From NCBI GenBank assembly GCA_001799485.1, contig MGTO01000140.1, positions 1 to 32,637 on the forward strand: DNA of 32,637 nt, given 5' to 3'. The stretch is from Desulfuromonadales bacterium GWC2_61_20. GTDB lineage: Bacteria > Desulfobacterota > Desulfuromonadia > Desulfuromonadales > UBA2197. A model generated the notes under the pieces. That model was given only the letters and a program-made list of their open reading frames with translations. It was not told the origin of the DNA and made no database searches. Below, one piece after another: positions 1 through 8,430 of this stretch. Each line of letters starts with the position of its first letter. The stretch's first letter is position 1. The position numbers and the translations under genes were made by a program.

Positions 1-876
1 GCCAGCGGATTTGTCGGCAGTGAGGTTCTACGGCAGTTGGTGGCGGCGGGACACACCCCGCGCTGTCTGCTGCGGCCGGGGTCGGAGAACAAACTGGCGG
101 TGCGGGACGGGGTGGAGATCCACCACGGCGACGCGACGGTGGCGGCGAGTCTCGCCGGCGCCCTGTCCGGCTGCGACGCCGTCATCCACCTCATCGGCAT
201 CATCCGCGAATTCCCCGGCAAGGGGATCACCTTCCGCCAACTGCACGTCGCCGCGACGGAAAACATCGTCGATGCCGCCGGGGCTCAAGGGATCCGCCGC
301 TTCCTGCACATGAGCGCCAACGGCACCCGCGCCGGCGCCCCCTCTCCCTATCACAGCAGCAAGTGGGCGGCGGAAGAACGGGTCCGCGAGGGAGATCTCG
401 ACTGGACCGTCTTTCGCCCCTCGGTGATCTTCGGCCCCGGCGACGGTTTTGTCACCATGCTCGCCGATATGATCCGGCGTTTCCCGGCGGTACCGGTCAT
501 CGGCGACGGCCAGTACACCTTCTCGCCCATCGCCGTCAGCGACGTCGCCGCCGGTTTCGTCGCTGCCCTCACCACTCCTGCGGCAGTCGGCCAGACCTAC
601 CACTGCGGTGGCCCCGAGACCTTGACCTACGACGCCATTCTTGACATCATCGGCAGCGCCCTCGGCAAAAAAAGTGTGACCAAGATTCACTATCCTCTCT
701 TCATGATGAAACCGGTCGTCGCCATGCTCGAAAGGATCCCCGCCTTCCCCCTCACCACCAGTCAACTGACCATGCTTCTGGAGGGGAACAGCTGCGACCC
801 CACCCCCTTCGCCACCGCCTTCGGCCGGACCCCGGAACCCTTCGCCACCGGGGTCCGGCGTTATCTCAAAGCGTAA
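1..876 (+). CDS. NAD(P)-binding SDR-family protein, NDUFA9/complex-I-like (5' partial)
   Basis: The reading frame is open from base 1, so the true start lies upstream; the TTG used by the ORF track at 37 is internal. The first residues (ASGFVG) are the end of a glycine-rich Rossmann motif. An atypical SDR active-site pattern follows: a Ser-rich MSANG segment, then YHSSKWAAE with the Tyr-x3-Lys-like arrangement, then the FRPSVIFGPGDGF stretch typical of NDUFA9-like epimerase/dehydratase proteins. These proteins bind NAD(P)H; many bacterial members have no proven substrate. The last codon is at 876 and a small lipoprotein gene follows 34 bp later on the same strand. Only the first few residues of the nucleotide-binding fold are missing. 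Family is confident, substrate unknown. Confidence 0.85.
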   Translation, partial: ASGFVGSEVLRQLVAAGHTPRCLLRPGSENKLAVRDGVEIHHGDATVAASLAGALSGCDAVIHLIGIIREFPGKGITFRQLHVAATENIVDAAGAQGIRRFLHMSANGTRAGAPSPYHSSKWAAEERVREGDLDWTVFRPSVIFGPGDGFVTMLADMIRRFPAVPVIGDGQYTFSPIAVSDVAAGFVAALTTPAAVGQTYHCGGPETLTYDAILDIIGSALGKKSVTKIHYPLFMMKPVVAMLERIPAFPLTTSQLTMLLEGNSCDPTPFATAFGRTPEPFATGVRRYLKA

Positions 877-910
877 ACTCACCCATCTCGACCACCCGAA
901 AGGATCCGCC

Positions 911-1063
911 ATGCGTCGTTTCGCCCTCCCCCTCACCCTGATCATCGCCCTCGCCTTGACCCTCCCCGCCTGCGTCATGGTCAAAGCCAAACCCGCCCCC
1001 CCCGGCCAGGTCAAGAAAGCCACCGGCTTCAACCCCGCTTCGGGCAAGGTCAAGATCAAATAG
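911..1063 (+). CDS. Small predicted lipoprotein (50 aa), too short for the ORF track
   Basis: The ATG at 911 follows an AGGA Shine-Dalgarno sequence with good spacing and opens a 50-codon frame ending at TAG 1061-1063. The product begins MRRFALPLTLIIALAL, a positively charged start and a hydrophobic stretch, followed by the lipobox LPAC. Lipidation would therefore be at Cys21 (seen motif; lipid attachment inferred). The mature part is about 30 residues, rich in Lys, Pro and Gly, with no domain I recognise. Its last 8 bases overlap tail-to-tail with the ATPase subunit D gene on the other strand. Codon use matches its neighbours. It probably sits in the envelope; function unknown. Confidence 0.65.
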   Translation: MRRFALPLTLIIALALTLPACVMVKAKPAPPGQVKKATGFNPASGKVKIK

Positions 1064-1694
1064 TCACGCCCCCCTGCCGCAGCCGTCCGGCCTTGAAGAG
1101 CTTGAGGCGAAAGTAGGCCTCGCGCTCGCGCTCGCCGAGAAAACGGGCGATCTCGCGCATCTGCCGACGCAACGTCGGCAGCACCCGCTCTTCGAGGACG
1201 CGGATGCGGCGGGTCAGCCGCAACAGCTCATCGCCGAGGCGCTTGACCTTCCCTTCGAAAGCGGCCAGGGCGAGCATTTCGGCGACAATGCTCTCGCCGC
1301 GGTCAACCGCCTCTTCCAGATGCGGCGTGGTCCCACGATAATCGTACTCTCGCTGCCACGGTGTCCGCCGGGGATCGACCCCGGCACTGACTTCGCGGTA
1401 GCGCAAACCGAGAAAATTCCCCTCCGCTACCCGCAACTCCAGATCCCGGGCCGCCGCCATGGCCGCCGCACCAACAAAACTCTCTCCTTCCCACTGTCGC
1501 CCCCGCTCCAACTCCAAAAGCGCCTCGGCGTAAAGGAGGGCCAGGCGTTCCCGCGTTCGCAACAACGGCACCGTGGCCTGGAGAAATTCGCGCAGCAGCG
1601 CTTGCCGTCGCCCTTTGAGCAGGCCGATACTCCCGGCCACGGTGAGGGCATGTTCCTTGAGGCGCAGCAGGTTGGTGCGGGTCGGGTGGATCAT
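1056..1694 (-). CDS. atpD: A/V-type ATPase subunit D (central stalk)
   Basis: This 212-aa protein begins MIHPTRTNLLRLKEHALTVA, close to the conserved start of V-type subunit D, which has a TR(T/S)xLLxLKxxL-type pattern. It is predicted to be almost entirely helical with long coiled-coil ends; the C-terminal helix (LLRLTRRIRVLEERVLPTLR) is the family's conserved pairing segment. Subunit D forms the rotor shaft inside the A3B3 head. Length is typical (about 205-220 aa). The start overlaps the stop of subunit B by ATGA (1691-1694), indicating translational coupling. It is the last gene of the operon, and its stop overlaps the lipoprotein gene of the plus strand. Confidence 0.95.
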   Translation of the reverse strand: MIHPTRTNLLRLKEHALTVAGSIGLLKGRRQALLREFLQATVPLLRTRERLALLYAEALLELERGRQWEGESFVGAAAMAAARDLELRVAEGNFLGLRYREVSAGVDPRRTPWQREYDYRGTTPHLEEAVDRGESIVAEMLALAAFEGKVKRLGDELLRLTRRIRVLEERVLPTLRRQMREIARFLGEREREAYFRLKLFKAGRLRQGGVTI

Positions 1695-3013
1695 TTCCCC
1701 TCCTCACCGAATTCGCGCAGCAGGGCGGCGCCGGCATCGAGGGTGGCGGCGACGCTGCGCCGCTCGCTCTGGGCGATGAATGCCGCCTCGAAGCGATCGG
1801 CAAAATCGAGCAGGCGGCGATCGCCGGCGAGCATGCCGTCGCGGCCGACAATCGCTTCGAGCCGCCGCAGTTCGCGCCCACGGGCATAACAGCGGTAGAG
1901 GCCATTGGCGATGGCGCGGTGATCGGCGCGGGTGCGGCCGGCGCCGATGCCGTGCTGCATCAAACGGGAGAGGCTCGGCAGGACGTCGAGGGGGGGGAAG
2001 ATGCCGCGCTGGTGCAGGTCGCGGGAGAGAACCAACTGCCCCTCGGTGATGTAGCCGGTAAGATCGGGGATGGGGTGGGTGATGTCGTCCTCGGGCATGG
2101 TCACCACCGGCAGCAGCGTCACCGAACCGGGGCGGCCGCGGATGCGCCCGGCGCGCTCGTAGAGGGAAGCGAGGTCGGAGTAGAGATAGCCGGGGTAGCC
2201 GCGGCGGCCGGGAAGCTCCTCACGGGCGGCGGCGACCTCGCGCAGAGCGTCGCAGTAGTTGACCATGTCGGTGACCAGCACCAGCACGTCGAGGCCGCGT
2301 TCGAAGGCGAGATATTCGGCGACGGTGAGGCCGAAGCGCGGGGCGAGGAGGCGTTCGACCACGGCCTGGTCGGCGAGATTGAGGAAGGCGACGAAGCCGC
2401 CGGCCATGTTGTCGAGGACCCGGCGGTAGAAATTCGCTTCCTGGTGGGTCAGGCCGAGGGCGACGAAGACGACGACAAAGGCGCCGCCGCCGGCGAGTTG
2501 CGCCTGGCTGAGGATACCGGCGACGACCTCGCGGGCGGGGAGGCCGGCGCAGGTGAAGAGGGGGAGCTTCTGTCCCTTGACCAGGGTGTTGAGGCCGTCG
2601 ATGGCGGAATAGCCGGTTTCGATGAACTCCTCGGGGCGGGCCCGGGCGGTAGGGTTGAGGGGGCGCCCGCTGACCGGGGCCCAGCGCTCGGGGAGATAGG
2701 GCGGCAGACCGTCGAGGGGACGGAAGGAGCCGTCGAAGATGCGGCCGACACACCCCGGCGCCAGGGGAGCCCGGCGCACCCGGTCGGAGAAGATCACCCG
2801 GGTCGTCGGCAGATCGAGGCCGGCGGTCTCGCCGAAGAGCTGGACCAGGACCGTGCCGCTGTCGATACGCAACACCTCGCCGGCCTGCTCGCTGCCGTCC
2901 GGGGCCACCACCCGCACCGCTTCGCCGATGCGCGCCCCGGCAATCTCTTCCAGGAGCAACAGGGGGGCGCGCACGGCGCGCAGGGTGGCATAGCTCGCTT
3001 CCATAAGTTTCAT
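1691..3013 (-). CDS. atpB: A/V-type ATPase subunit B (non-catalytic head subunit)
   Basis: The 440-aa product has the subunit B hallmarks: the ETGYSAIDGLNTLVKGQKLP segment, PGRRGYPGYLYSDLASLYERAGR, and VVTMPEDDITHPIPDLTGYITEGQ. It lacks a canonical Walker A motif, as expected for the regulatory/non-catalytic subunit that alternates with subunit A in the hexameric head. Length is close to the family norm of about 460. It overlaps subunit A upstream (3010-3013) and subunit D downstream (1691-1694) by four bases each, so the three genes are translationally coupled. No frameshift or missing motif is visible. Confidence 0.96.
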   Translation of the reverse strand: MKLMEASYATLRAVRAPLLLLEEIAGARIGEAVRVVAPDGSEQAGEVLRIDSGTVLVQLFGETAGLDLPTTRVIFSDRVRRAPLAPGCVGRIFDGSFRPLDGLPPYLPERWAPVSGRPLNPTARARPEEFIETGYSAIDGLNTLVKGQKLPLFTCAGLPAREVVAGILSQAQLAGGGAFVVVFVALGLTHQEANFYRRVLDNMAGGFVAFLNLADQAVVERLLAPRFGLTVAEYLAFERGLDVLVLVTDMVNYCDALREVAAAREELPGRRGYPGYLYSDLASLYERAGRIRGRPGSVTLLPVVTMPEDDITHPIPDLTGYITEGQLVLSRDLHQRGIFPPLDVLPSLSRLMQHGIGAGRTRADHRAIANGLYRCYARGRELRRLEAIVGRDGMLAGDRRLLDFADRFEAAFIAQSERRSVAATLDAGAALLREFGEEGK

Positions 3014-4620
3014 GGCCCGCCTCCGGTTGTCGCGCCAGCGGCTTCTCCGGCTAAACCGGCGACCCCGCGGTCATGGTCGGCAAGGATGCCGCGCAGGCAG
3101 GCGGCAGTCGCCTCGGGGGGAGAGAAGGCCTCGTCGCTGTAGGCGTTCTGACTGAGGAACTCGTCGCGGATGCGTCCGACGCTGGCGAGGAGGAGGCGAT
3201 CCGGTTCCTGCAAACCCTCGGGACCGACGATCTCGGCAATCTCGCGCAGCGCCTCTTCCTGACGCAACAGTTCGCGGCAGCGTTGGCGCAAGCCCCCCCA
3301 GTCGGCGGCGCGGTCACTGAAGAAACCGACCGCCTCCTGCGCATAGAGAGAATAGCTTTGCTGCCAGTTGATGGCCGGAAAGTGGCGGCGATGGGCGAGA
3401 CCGGCATCGAGCATGAAGAAGGCCCCGGCGGCGCGCAGACAGGCCTGGGTCACCGGTTCGGTGAGGTCGCCGCCGGGGGGAGAGACGGAGAGGAGCATAC
3501 TCAGGGAGCCGCGGCCGCCGCCGCAGGTCTCGACCACGCCGGCGCGTTCGAAATAGGCGGCGAGGCGCGAGCCGAGGTAGGTCGGATAGCCCTCCTCCCC
3601 CGGCATCTCCTCGAGGGAACTGGAGATCTCGCGCAGCGCCTCGGCCCAGCGCGAGATGCTGTCGGCGAGGAGGAGGACCTGCAGGCCCATGTCGCGGTAG
3701 TACTCGGCCAGGGTCACGGCGGTGTAGATCGACGCTTCCCGCGCCGCTACCGGCATGTTCGAGGTGTTGGCGATGACGATGGTCCGCTCCAGCAGCGCCC
3801 CGCCGCGCCAGGGGTCGCGCAGGGCCATGAACTCGTCGAGGAGGTCGGCCATCTCGTTGCCGCGCTCGCCACAGCCGACGTAGACGACGACATCGACATC
3901 GGCGAACTTGGCGATCGCCTGTTCGAGAACGGTCTTGCCGGTGCCGAAACCGCCGGGAAAGATGGCCGTTCCCCCCTTGACCAGGGGAAAGAGGAGGTCG
4001 ATACAGCGCTGCCCGGTGATCAGCGGCGCCGTCACCGGCAGCCGCCGCCGGCAGGGGCGTGGCCGCCGCGCCGGCCATGGCTGCCACAGGTGCAACAGGG
4101 TACCGTCGGCAAGGCGGCCAATCGGCGCCTCGACGGTGAAGTCGCCGCCGTCGAGGGCTTTGATGGTGCCGGCGGCGGCGGCGAGAATCTGGTGCTGGAT
4201 TGGTCCCTCCGCCACCGTGCCGAGGATCTGGCCGGGAGCGACGGCGGCGCCGGGGGCGAGGCACGGCGTCAAGTGCCAACGGCGGGTCAGATCGAGAGGA
4301 AAGAGCCCGCCGCCGGCCTGGAGAAAGGGGCCGTCGCGGGCGACCAGGGCCGGCAGGGGGCGTTGCAGCCCATCGAACATACCCCCGAGGAGGCCGGGCC
4401 CGAGACGGACCATCAGCGCTTCCCCCGTCGCCGTCACCGGCTCGCCGACGGCGAGACCGCGGGTCTCCTCGTAGACCTGGATGACGGCGCGCTGCGGCTC
4501 GAGGCGCACCACCTCACCGATAAGACCGGCGTGGCCGACCTGCACCTGTTCGTAGAGGCGAACCCCGACCAGATCTGCACTCACCGTCGGTCCGGAGATG
4601 CCGGTAATCGTCCCGTTCAT
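3010..4620 (-). CDS. atpA: A/V-type ATPase catalytic subunit A
   Basis: The 536-aa protein carries the Walker A loop GGFGTGKT at residues 223-230, the catalytic-glutamate segment VGCGERGNEM soon after, and the LADSISRWAEALREIS Walker B region. Together these identify the ATP-hydrolysing/synthesising subunit of the rotary ATPase. Residues about 95-190 form the bulge (non-homologous region) that separates A subunits from F-type beta. The family is usually about 575-590 residues, so this is somewhat short, with compact N- and C-terminal parts but no lost motif. Starts and stops overlap those of subunits F (4617-4620) and B (3010-3013), giving a tightly coupled F-A-B-D block. Confidence 0.96.
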   Translation of the reverse strand: MNGTITGISGPTVSADLVGVRLYEQVQVGHAGLIGEVVRLEPQRAVIQVYEETRGLAVGEPVTATGEALMVRLGPGLLGGMFDGLQRPLPALVARDGPFLQAGGGLFPLDLTRRWHLTPCLAPGAAVAPGQILGTVAEGPIQHQILAAAAGTIKALDGGDFTVEAPIGRLADGTLLHLWQPWPARRPRPCRRRLPVTAPLITGQRCIDLLFPLVKGGTAIFPGGFGTGKTVLEQAIAKFADVDVVVYVGCGERGNEMADLLDEFMALRDPWRGGALLERTIVIANTSNMPVAAREASIYTAVTLAEYYRDMGLQVLLLADSISRWAEALREISSSLEEMPGEEGYPTYLGSRLAAYFERAGVVETCGGGRGSLSMLLSVSPPGGDLTEPVTQACLRAAGAFFMLDAGLAHRRHFPAINWQQSYSLYAQEAVGFFSDRAADWGGLRQRCRELLRQEEALREIAEIVGPEGLQEPDRLLLASVGRIRDEFLSQNAYSDEAFSPPEATAACLRGILADHDRGVAGLAGEAAGATTGGGP

Positions 4621-4937
4621 CGCTCCAGCCTCACCTGATAGCCGAGGACCCGCCGCAGCAGCCGGCGGATATAGTCGGGACCGGCCGCCGCCCCCAAAGC
4701 CGGCGCCGGCAGCACCAGCAGCACCCCGCGCCAGCTCCGCTCCAGGGCCCGCAGCCGCGCCTCATCCAACCCCGGCAGCAGCCGTTCGTCGACCACGATG
4801 ACGCCGGTTTCGGGGTCGGCCACGAGGTGGTGCAGCACGCTCGCGACCCCGGCGCAATCGACCACCCGCTGCTGCACCCCGGCCAGAGCGAAAGCGTCGC
4901 GACCATCCGCCGGCGTCAAAAAGACCATGCGCGTCAT
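4617..4937 (-). CDS. atpF: A/V-type ATPase subunit F
   Basis: The 106-aa product shows the subunit F pattern: an N-terminal beta strand and loop (MVFLTPADGRDAFALAGV), a central GVIVVDERL strand, and a helical C-terminal part ending in RRVLGYQVRL. Subunit F binds the D-subunit shaft and regulates rotation. Length is typical (about 100-110 aa). It sits between C and A in the conserved order and overlaps each by four bases (4617-4620, 4934-4937). Recognition rests on size, motifs and position; sequence conservation in this subunit is naturally low. Confidence 0.9.
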   Translation of the reverse strand: MTRMVFLTPADGRDAFALAGVQQRVVDCAGVASVLHHLVADPETGVIVVDERLLPGLDEARLRALERSWRGVLLVLPAPALGAAAGPDYIRRLLRRVLGYQVRLER

Positions 4938-5746
4938 GGGGTTGCCTCCGCCATACCCGTCTCTGCTCCAGCCGGGGCCGACACCAGATAGCGACAGAGA
5001 CTTTCGAGCAGCAGAGAGAACTCAAGGGGATCGGGACCCAGTCGCCGCAGCCTCTGCCCCAGGGCCGCCGGCACCTGCTGCGCCCAGGCGGCGCCTGTCG
5101 CCGCCAAGCCGAAGCGCCGCTGCGCCAGCGCCGCCACTGCTGTCACCTCCCCCTGGCGCCACAGCGCCGCCAGGCGACGCGCCGGCACCTCCCCACCCGG
5201 CAGCAGGGATGGTTCGGGGCCATCCCAGCGCAACTGTTTTTGCACCGTCAGCAAATTGCGGCCATCGATGAGCCCGGCGATCACCAGCTGCACCGCCGGG
5301 TTACGCGCGGCCGCCGCAGCCGCCGTCAGCACCCTGTCGGTCAGATGCGCTTCGAATTCGCGAAGGCCGGCGACGAAGCCAAGGCCGCAGTGCTCGGCCA
5401 GGGCGGCGACAAGCTGTGCCTCCGTCATCTCCCCGGCCAGGGGCGTCACCAGCTCCACCGCCAGCAGCGTCCCGGCCAGGGCCGCCGCGCAGCCGGCAGC
5501 GTCCCCTCCCCGCCGCCGGCGCAGGGCGTTGCCGAGCTGGCGGATTTCAAGGAGGCTCAGCAGCGGCCCCAGTTCACGTCGCCAGCCGGGATCGAGACGG
5601 CGGTAGAGCCAGCGCGTCTCGGCCAGAACCGCCACCCAGGGCTCACTTTCCCGCCTCCCCGGTAGGCCTCGGCGGCGGCCGCGTACCCGCGCCAGCACAA
5701 AATCGCGGGGAACAACGGAAGCTTCAAGGGGTCGCAGCAAGCGCAT
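4934..5746 (-). CDS. atpC: A/V-type ATPase subunit C (rotor-to-ring connector)
   Basis: The ORF track extends this frame to 6217, but that upstream part is an antisense-free shadow of subunit E. I chose the ATG at 5746 because a GAGG Shine-Dalgarno lies about 8 bases upstream. An in-frame ATG at 5752 and GTG at 5755 are possible but badly spaced. The 270-aa product has the DFVLARVRGRRRGLL-like N-terminus of subunit C (usually YxYxNARVRAxxxxLL) and is all-helical. Subunit C is the socket joining the central shaft to the K ring. The family is usually 320-390 aa, so this is a short version. It overlaps subunit E by 23 bp. Confidence 0.85.
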   Translation of the reverse strand: MRLLRPLEASVVPRDFVLARVRGRRRGLPGRRESEPWVAVLAETRWLYRRLDPGWRRELGPLLSLLEIRQLGNALRRRRGGDAAGCAAALAGTLLAVELVTPLAGEMTEAQLVAALAEHCGLGFVAGLREFEAHLTDRVLTAAAAAARNPAVQLVIAGLIDGRNLLTVQKQLRWDGPEPSLLPGGEVPARRLAALWRQGEVTAVAALAQRRFGLAATGAAWAQQVPAALGQRLRRLGPDPLEFSLLLESLCRYLVSAPAGAETGMAEATP

Positions 5747-6311
5747 CGTCATCACCTCGTTCCAGAGCGGCCAGCAATTCCGGCAGGAGATCGTCCCAAC
5801 AGCGTTCCAGGCGCTTCTCCAGACTGTTATCGATCCGCACCCGCCCCTCCGCCGTCTCTGCCACCACCCCTCCGGAAAGAGCCGGGTCGGGGAGGATTTC
5901 CGCTGACGGAAAGAGCCGGGCGGCAACCTCCCGATCCCGGGGATGAACCCGGACCTTGGCCCATGATAGCGGCGGAAGTTCCTCAGCACAGGCCCTGAGC
6001 AGAGCCGCGGGGTCGCGGCTGGCCACTTCCGGCAGCAGCTGTGCCGCCTGTTGGCGCAGGCGCTCGGCCAAGGCGTTCTCTCCGGCCAACAGCAGGGCAC
6101 AGGTCTGCCGCCGCCCGGCGGCCAGACAGCGCTGGCGCTCGGCCGCCGCCGCCATTTGCCAGTCGCGTGAGGCGGCCGCCCGCAACGCGTCCCGGCGCTG
6201 CTGCGCCGCCGCCTCACGCGCGGCCATCTCGGCGTCGTGGCGCTGGTGCAATGCCGCCAGGGCGCGCTCGCCTTCCTGGCGCAATGCTTCGAGCAATGCC
6301 TCGCGGCCCAT
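5724..6311 (-). CDS. atpE: A/V-type ATPase subunit E (peripheral stalk)
   Basis: The 195-aa protein starts MGREALLEALRQEGERALAAL and continues as a long Ala/Glu/Arg-rich helix to about residue 90, then a globular C-terminal half including LFPSAEILPDPALSGGVVAE and DNSLEKRLERCWDDLLPEL. This is the standard E-subunit layout: a coiled-coil stalk with subunit G/H and a C-terminal domain on the head (the segment around DNSLEKRLE is the best conserved in the family). Length is normal. It lies between K and C, overlapping the C gene. The Ala/Arg richness partly reflects high GC. Confidence 0.9.
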   Translation of the reverse strand: MGREALLEALRQEGERALAALHQRHDAEMAAREAAAQQRRDALRAAASRDWQMAAAAERQRCLAAGRRQTCALLLAGENALAERLRQQAAQLLPEVASRDPAALLRACAEELPPLSWAKVRVHPRDREVAARLFPSAEILPDPALSGGVVAETAEGRVRIDNSLEKRLERCWDDLLPELLAALERGDDDALAATP

Positions 6312-6317
6312 GGCCGG

Positions 6318-6533
6318 TCAGACCATGAGCAGGATCATCGCCGCAACGACAAAGCCGAGGATGACCATGGTTTCAGGAATCGCCAGGAGGATGATGACCG
6401 TCGCGGTCAGCTCCGGCTTCTCGGCCAGGGTGCCGGCCCCGGCCGCACCGATGCGCGACTGCGCCCAGGCCGTGGCCAGGGCCGGGATTCCCACCGCCAG
6501 CGCGGCGGCAAAAGCAATCAGGACCTTTTCCAT
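6318..6533 (-). CDS. atpK: A/V-type ATPase subunit K (membrane ring proteolipid)
   Basis: The ORF track begins upstream at 6749, inside subunit I. The real start is the ATG at 6533, preceded by a strong AGGAGG about 10 bases away. The 71-aa product has two membrane helices: MEKVLIAFAAALAVGIPALATAWAQ, a KPE loop, and VIILLAIPETMVILGFVVAAMILL. The Glu of PET in helix 2 is the ion carrier. A Gln in helix 1 (AWAQS) aligns with the position of the Na+-ligand Gln in sodium-type c subunits. Two helices only (about 8 kDa) makes it one of the short K subunits. Ion choice (H+ or Na+) cannot be settled from this. Confidence 0.92.
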   Translation of the reverse strand: MEKVLIAFAAALAVGIPALATAWAQSRIGAAGAGTLAEKPELTATVIILLAIPETMVILGFVVAAMILLMV

Positions 6534-6549
6534 GAGTTCGCGCCTCCTT

Positions 6550-8430
6550 TTATTTTGGACGTTTCTCCAGGGGATGATAGTCGTGCCCCCCCGGCTCGAA
6601 AAACTTGCTGAAAAACTCGACGTAGTGCAAACGCAGGGCATGCACGGTCGGGGCGAAAATCCCCAGCAGGAGATTGAAGAGGTGGAGAAGTCCGGCGACG
6701 AAGATCCCGGCGACGATGCTGCCGCTGAGGCCGCCGAGCCGGTTGGCAACGGTGGCGAGGAGGACCGAGGTCAGGCCGATGGCCATGAGCCGGGCGTAGG
6801 AGACGACGTTGCCGATGGTTTTGAGCATCTCCAGCGGCGCCAGCAGCCCGCCGCTGACCAAGAGCAGCGGGATCGTCACCCCGAGACTCCACAGGGCCAC
6901 CGCCAGCAGCCCGCTCTCCGGTGCCGCCCAGCCGACCCCGACCAGCACGAGAGCCAGGAGGATGAGGAGATTGAACAGGCGCAGCCAGGCTTCGCGCCGG
7001 TGACCGGAGCGCGCCGCCACGAAAATGCCCAGAATCAGACCGAGCCCGACATGGACCAGCCCGACACTCAGGGCAAACCAGAGGAAGGGGACCAGCGATC
7101 CGCTCCTGGCGAAGAGGAGCGGTGCGAGGCCGAGACGCTGCCCCCCCTCCTCGCCGAAACATTCGCCGAAGAGGAGGCCGAAGAACATACTGCTGACAGC
7201 GCACGCCATCAGGATCCGCGCCCCATCGCGCACCGTCGGCGAAATCCGGGGCTGCATCATCACCCCGCCGGCCACGAGAGCCAGCACCCCCCCGTAACCG
7301 AGATCACCGAGCATCAAACCGAAGAGGAGGGGAAAGAAGAAGGCGACCAGGGGGGTCGGATCGATGGAAGCATAGCGCGGCAGCGGCAGCAGTCGTACCA
7401 GCAACTCGAAAGGCCGCAGGTAATAGGGATTGTGCAGCAGCACCGGTACTTGCTCCAGGTCGTGTTCGCAGACCTCCCCTTCGGTGAGGTCCACCTCGCC
7501 ACCGAAACGCGCTTCCAGCTCGTCGCGCAGTCCCGCCACCCGCGCCGCCGGCATCCACCCGTGCACACAGAAGCAGAGCTCGGTTTCGAAAACGTCGGCC
7601 GCCGCCGCCAGTACCGCCAGGCGGTCGTCGAGCCAGTCGGCGACCTTGCGGTAGAGAGGGAGCCAGCGCCGGGCGAAGCGTTCCTCCTCGGCGGCGAGCA
7701 GCAGCGCCCGCTGGCGGGCTTCCTCGCTGCGCCGGGACAGGGTCGCCACCTGTTGCTCCAGAGGCAATCCGGCCAGCTCAGCGGGAAGGGCCAATTCCGC
7801 TACCCCTTCAGCAGCCAGGGCCCCCCGCACGACCTCGGCAAAATCGTTGTCGGTGGCGATGACCCCGACGGTTGTTCCATCCGGCGCCACCGCGGTGTCG
7901 AGGTGAAAGCGGCCGCCGGTGAGCCCTTCCGCCGCTGCCGTCAACTTGCCGGCCAACTCCGGTTCGCGCAGGGTCACGCCGACGACCTGCACCAATCCGG
8001 CGGAGGTATCGCGCCCCTCCAGCAGCCCAGCCAACGTCTGCAGCAGCCCGGCCTGGCGGCTACTCTCCAGCGTCTGGCGCTGCAGCCCTTCGCGCTCGTC
8101 CCGCCGCCGCCGGCAGCTGTCGAGATGCCGGGGGAGGAGGTGCGCCAGCGCCTCCAGCGCCGCCGGCGGATCGAGGTAGGCGACTCGCAGCGGGGGTGCT
8201 GGCAGCAGGGCGCAGAGCTCGCCGATGCCGTCGCGCAGGTGGGCGAACCAGAGCTGGCGGGCGAGGCTGGCACTGTCGACATGCAACGGATGCAGACCGT
8301 GAGCGGCGGTCGCCGGCCAGGGCGCGCCCCCTTCCAGCTGGACCACGCCGATCTCGCGCAGCGCCTCGAGCACCGGCAGCAAACGCCCTTTGGGCCCGAC
8401 GATGTCAACCTTGGCCATGCGGATGATCAT
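6550..8430 (-). CDS. atpI: A/V-type ATPase subunit I (membrane stator, a-subunit equivalent)
   Basis: The ORF track start (8715) runs through the G/H gene. The ATG at 8430 gives the family-typical N-terminus MIIRMAKVDIVGPKG and has GGAGGT just upstream (spacing only 3-4). A second ATG at 8418 would be too far from it. The 626-aa product has a soluble N-terminal half of about 310 residues and a C-terminal half with roughly seven or eight membrane helices, starting near the FFPLLFGLMLGDLGYGG motif, a signature of I subunits. It forms the ion half-channels against the K ring. Length matches the family (620-660). It overlaps the G/H gene by 26 bp and is followed by K. Confidence 0.93.
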   Translation of the reverse strand: MIIRMAKVDIVGPKGRLLPVLEALREIGVVQLEGGAPWPATAAHGLHPLHVDSASLARQLWFAHLRDGIGELCALLPAPPLRVAYLDPPAALEALAHLLPRHLDSCRRRRDEREGLQRQTLESSRQAGLLQTLAGLLEGRDTSAGLVQVVGVTLREPELAGKLTAAAEGLTGGRFHLDTAVAPDGTTVGVIATDNDFAEVVRGALAAEGVAELALPAELAGLPLEQQVATLSRRSEEARQRALLLAAEEERFARRWLPLYRKVADWLDDRLAVLAAAADVFETELCFCVHGWMPAARVAGLRDELEARFGGEVDLTEGEVCEHDLEQVPVLLHNPYYLRPFELLVRLLPLPRYASIDPTPLVAFFFPLLFGLMLGDLGYGGVLALVAGGVMMQPRISPTVRDGARILMACAVSSMFFGLLFGECFGEEGGQRLGLAPLLFARSGSLVPFLWFALSVGLVHVGLGLILGIFVAARSGHRREAWLRLFNLLILLALVLVGVGWAAPESGLLAVALWSLGVTIPLLLVSGGLLAPLEMLKTIGNVVSYARLMAIGLTSVLLATVANRLGGLSGSIVAGIFVAGLLHLFNLLLGIFAPTVHALRLHYVEFFSKFFEPGGHDYHPLEKRPK

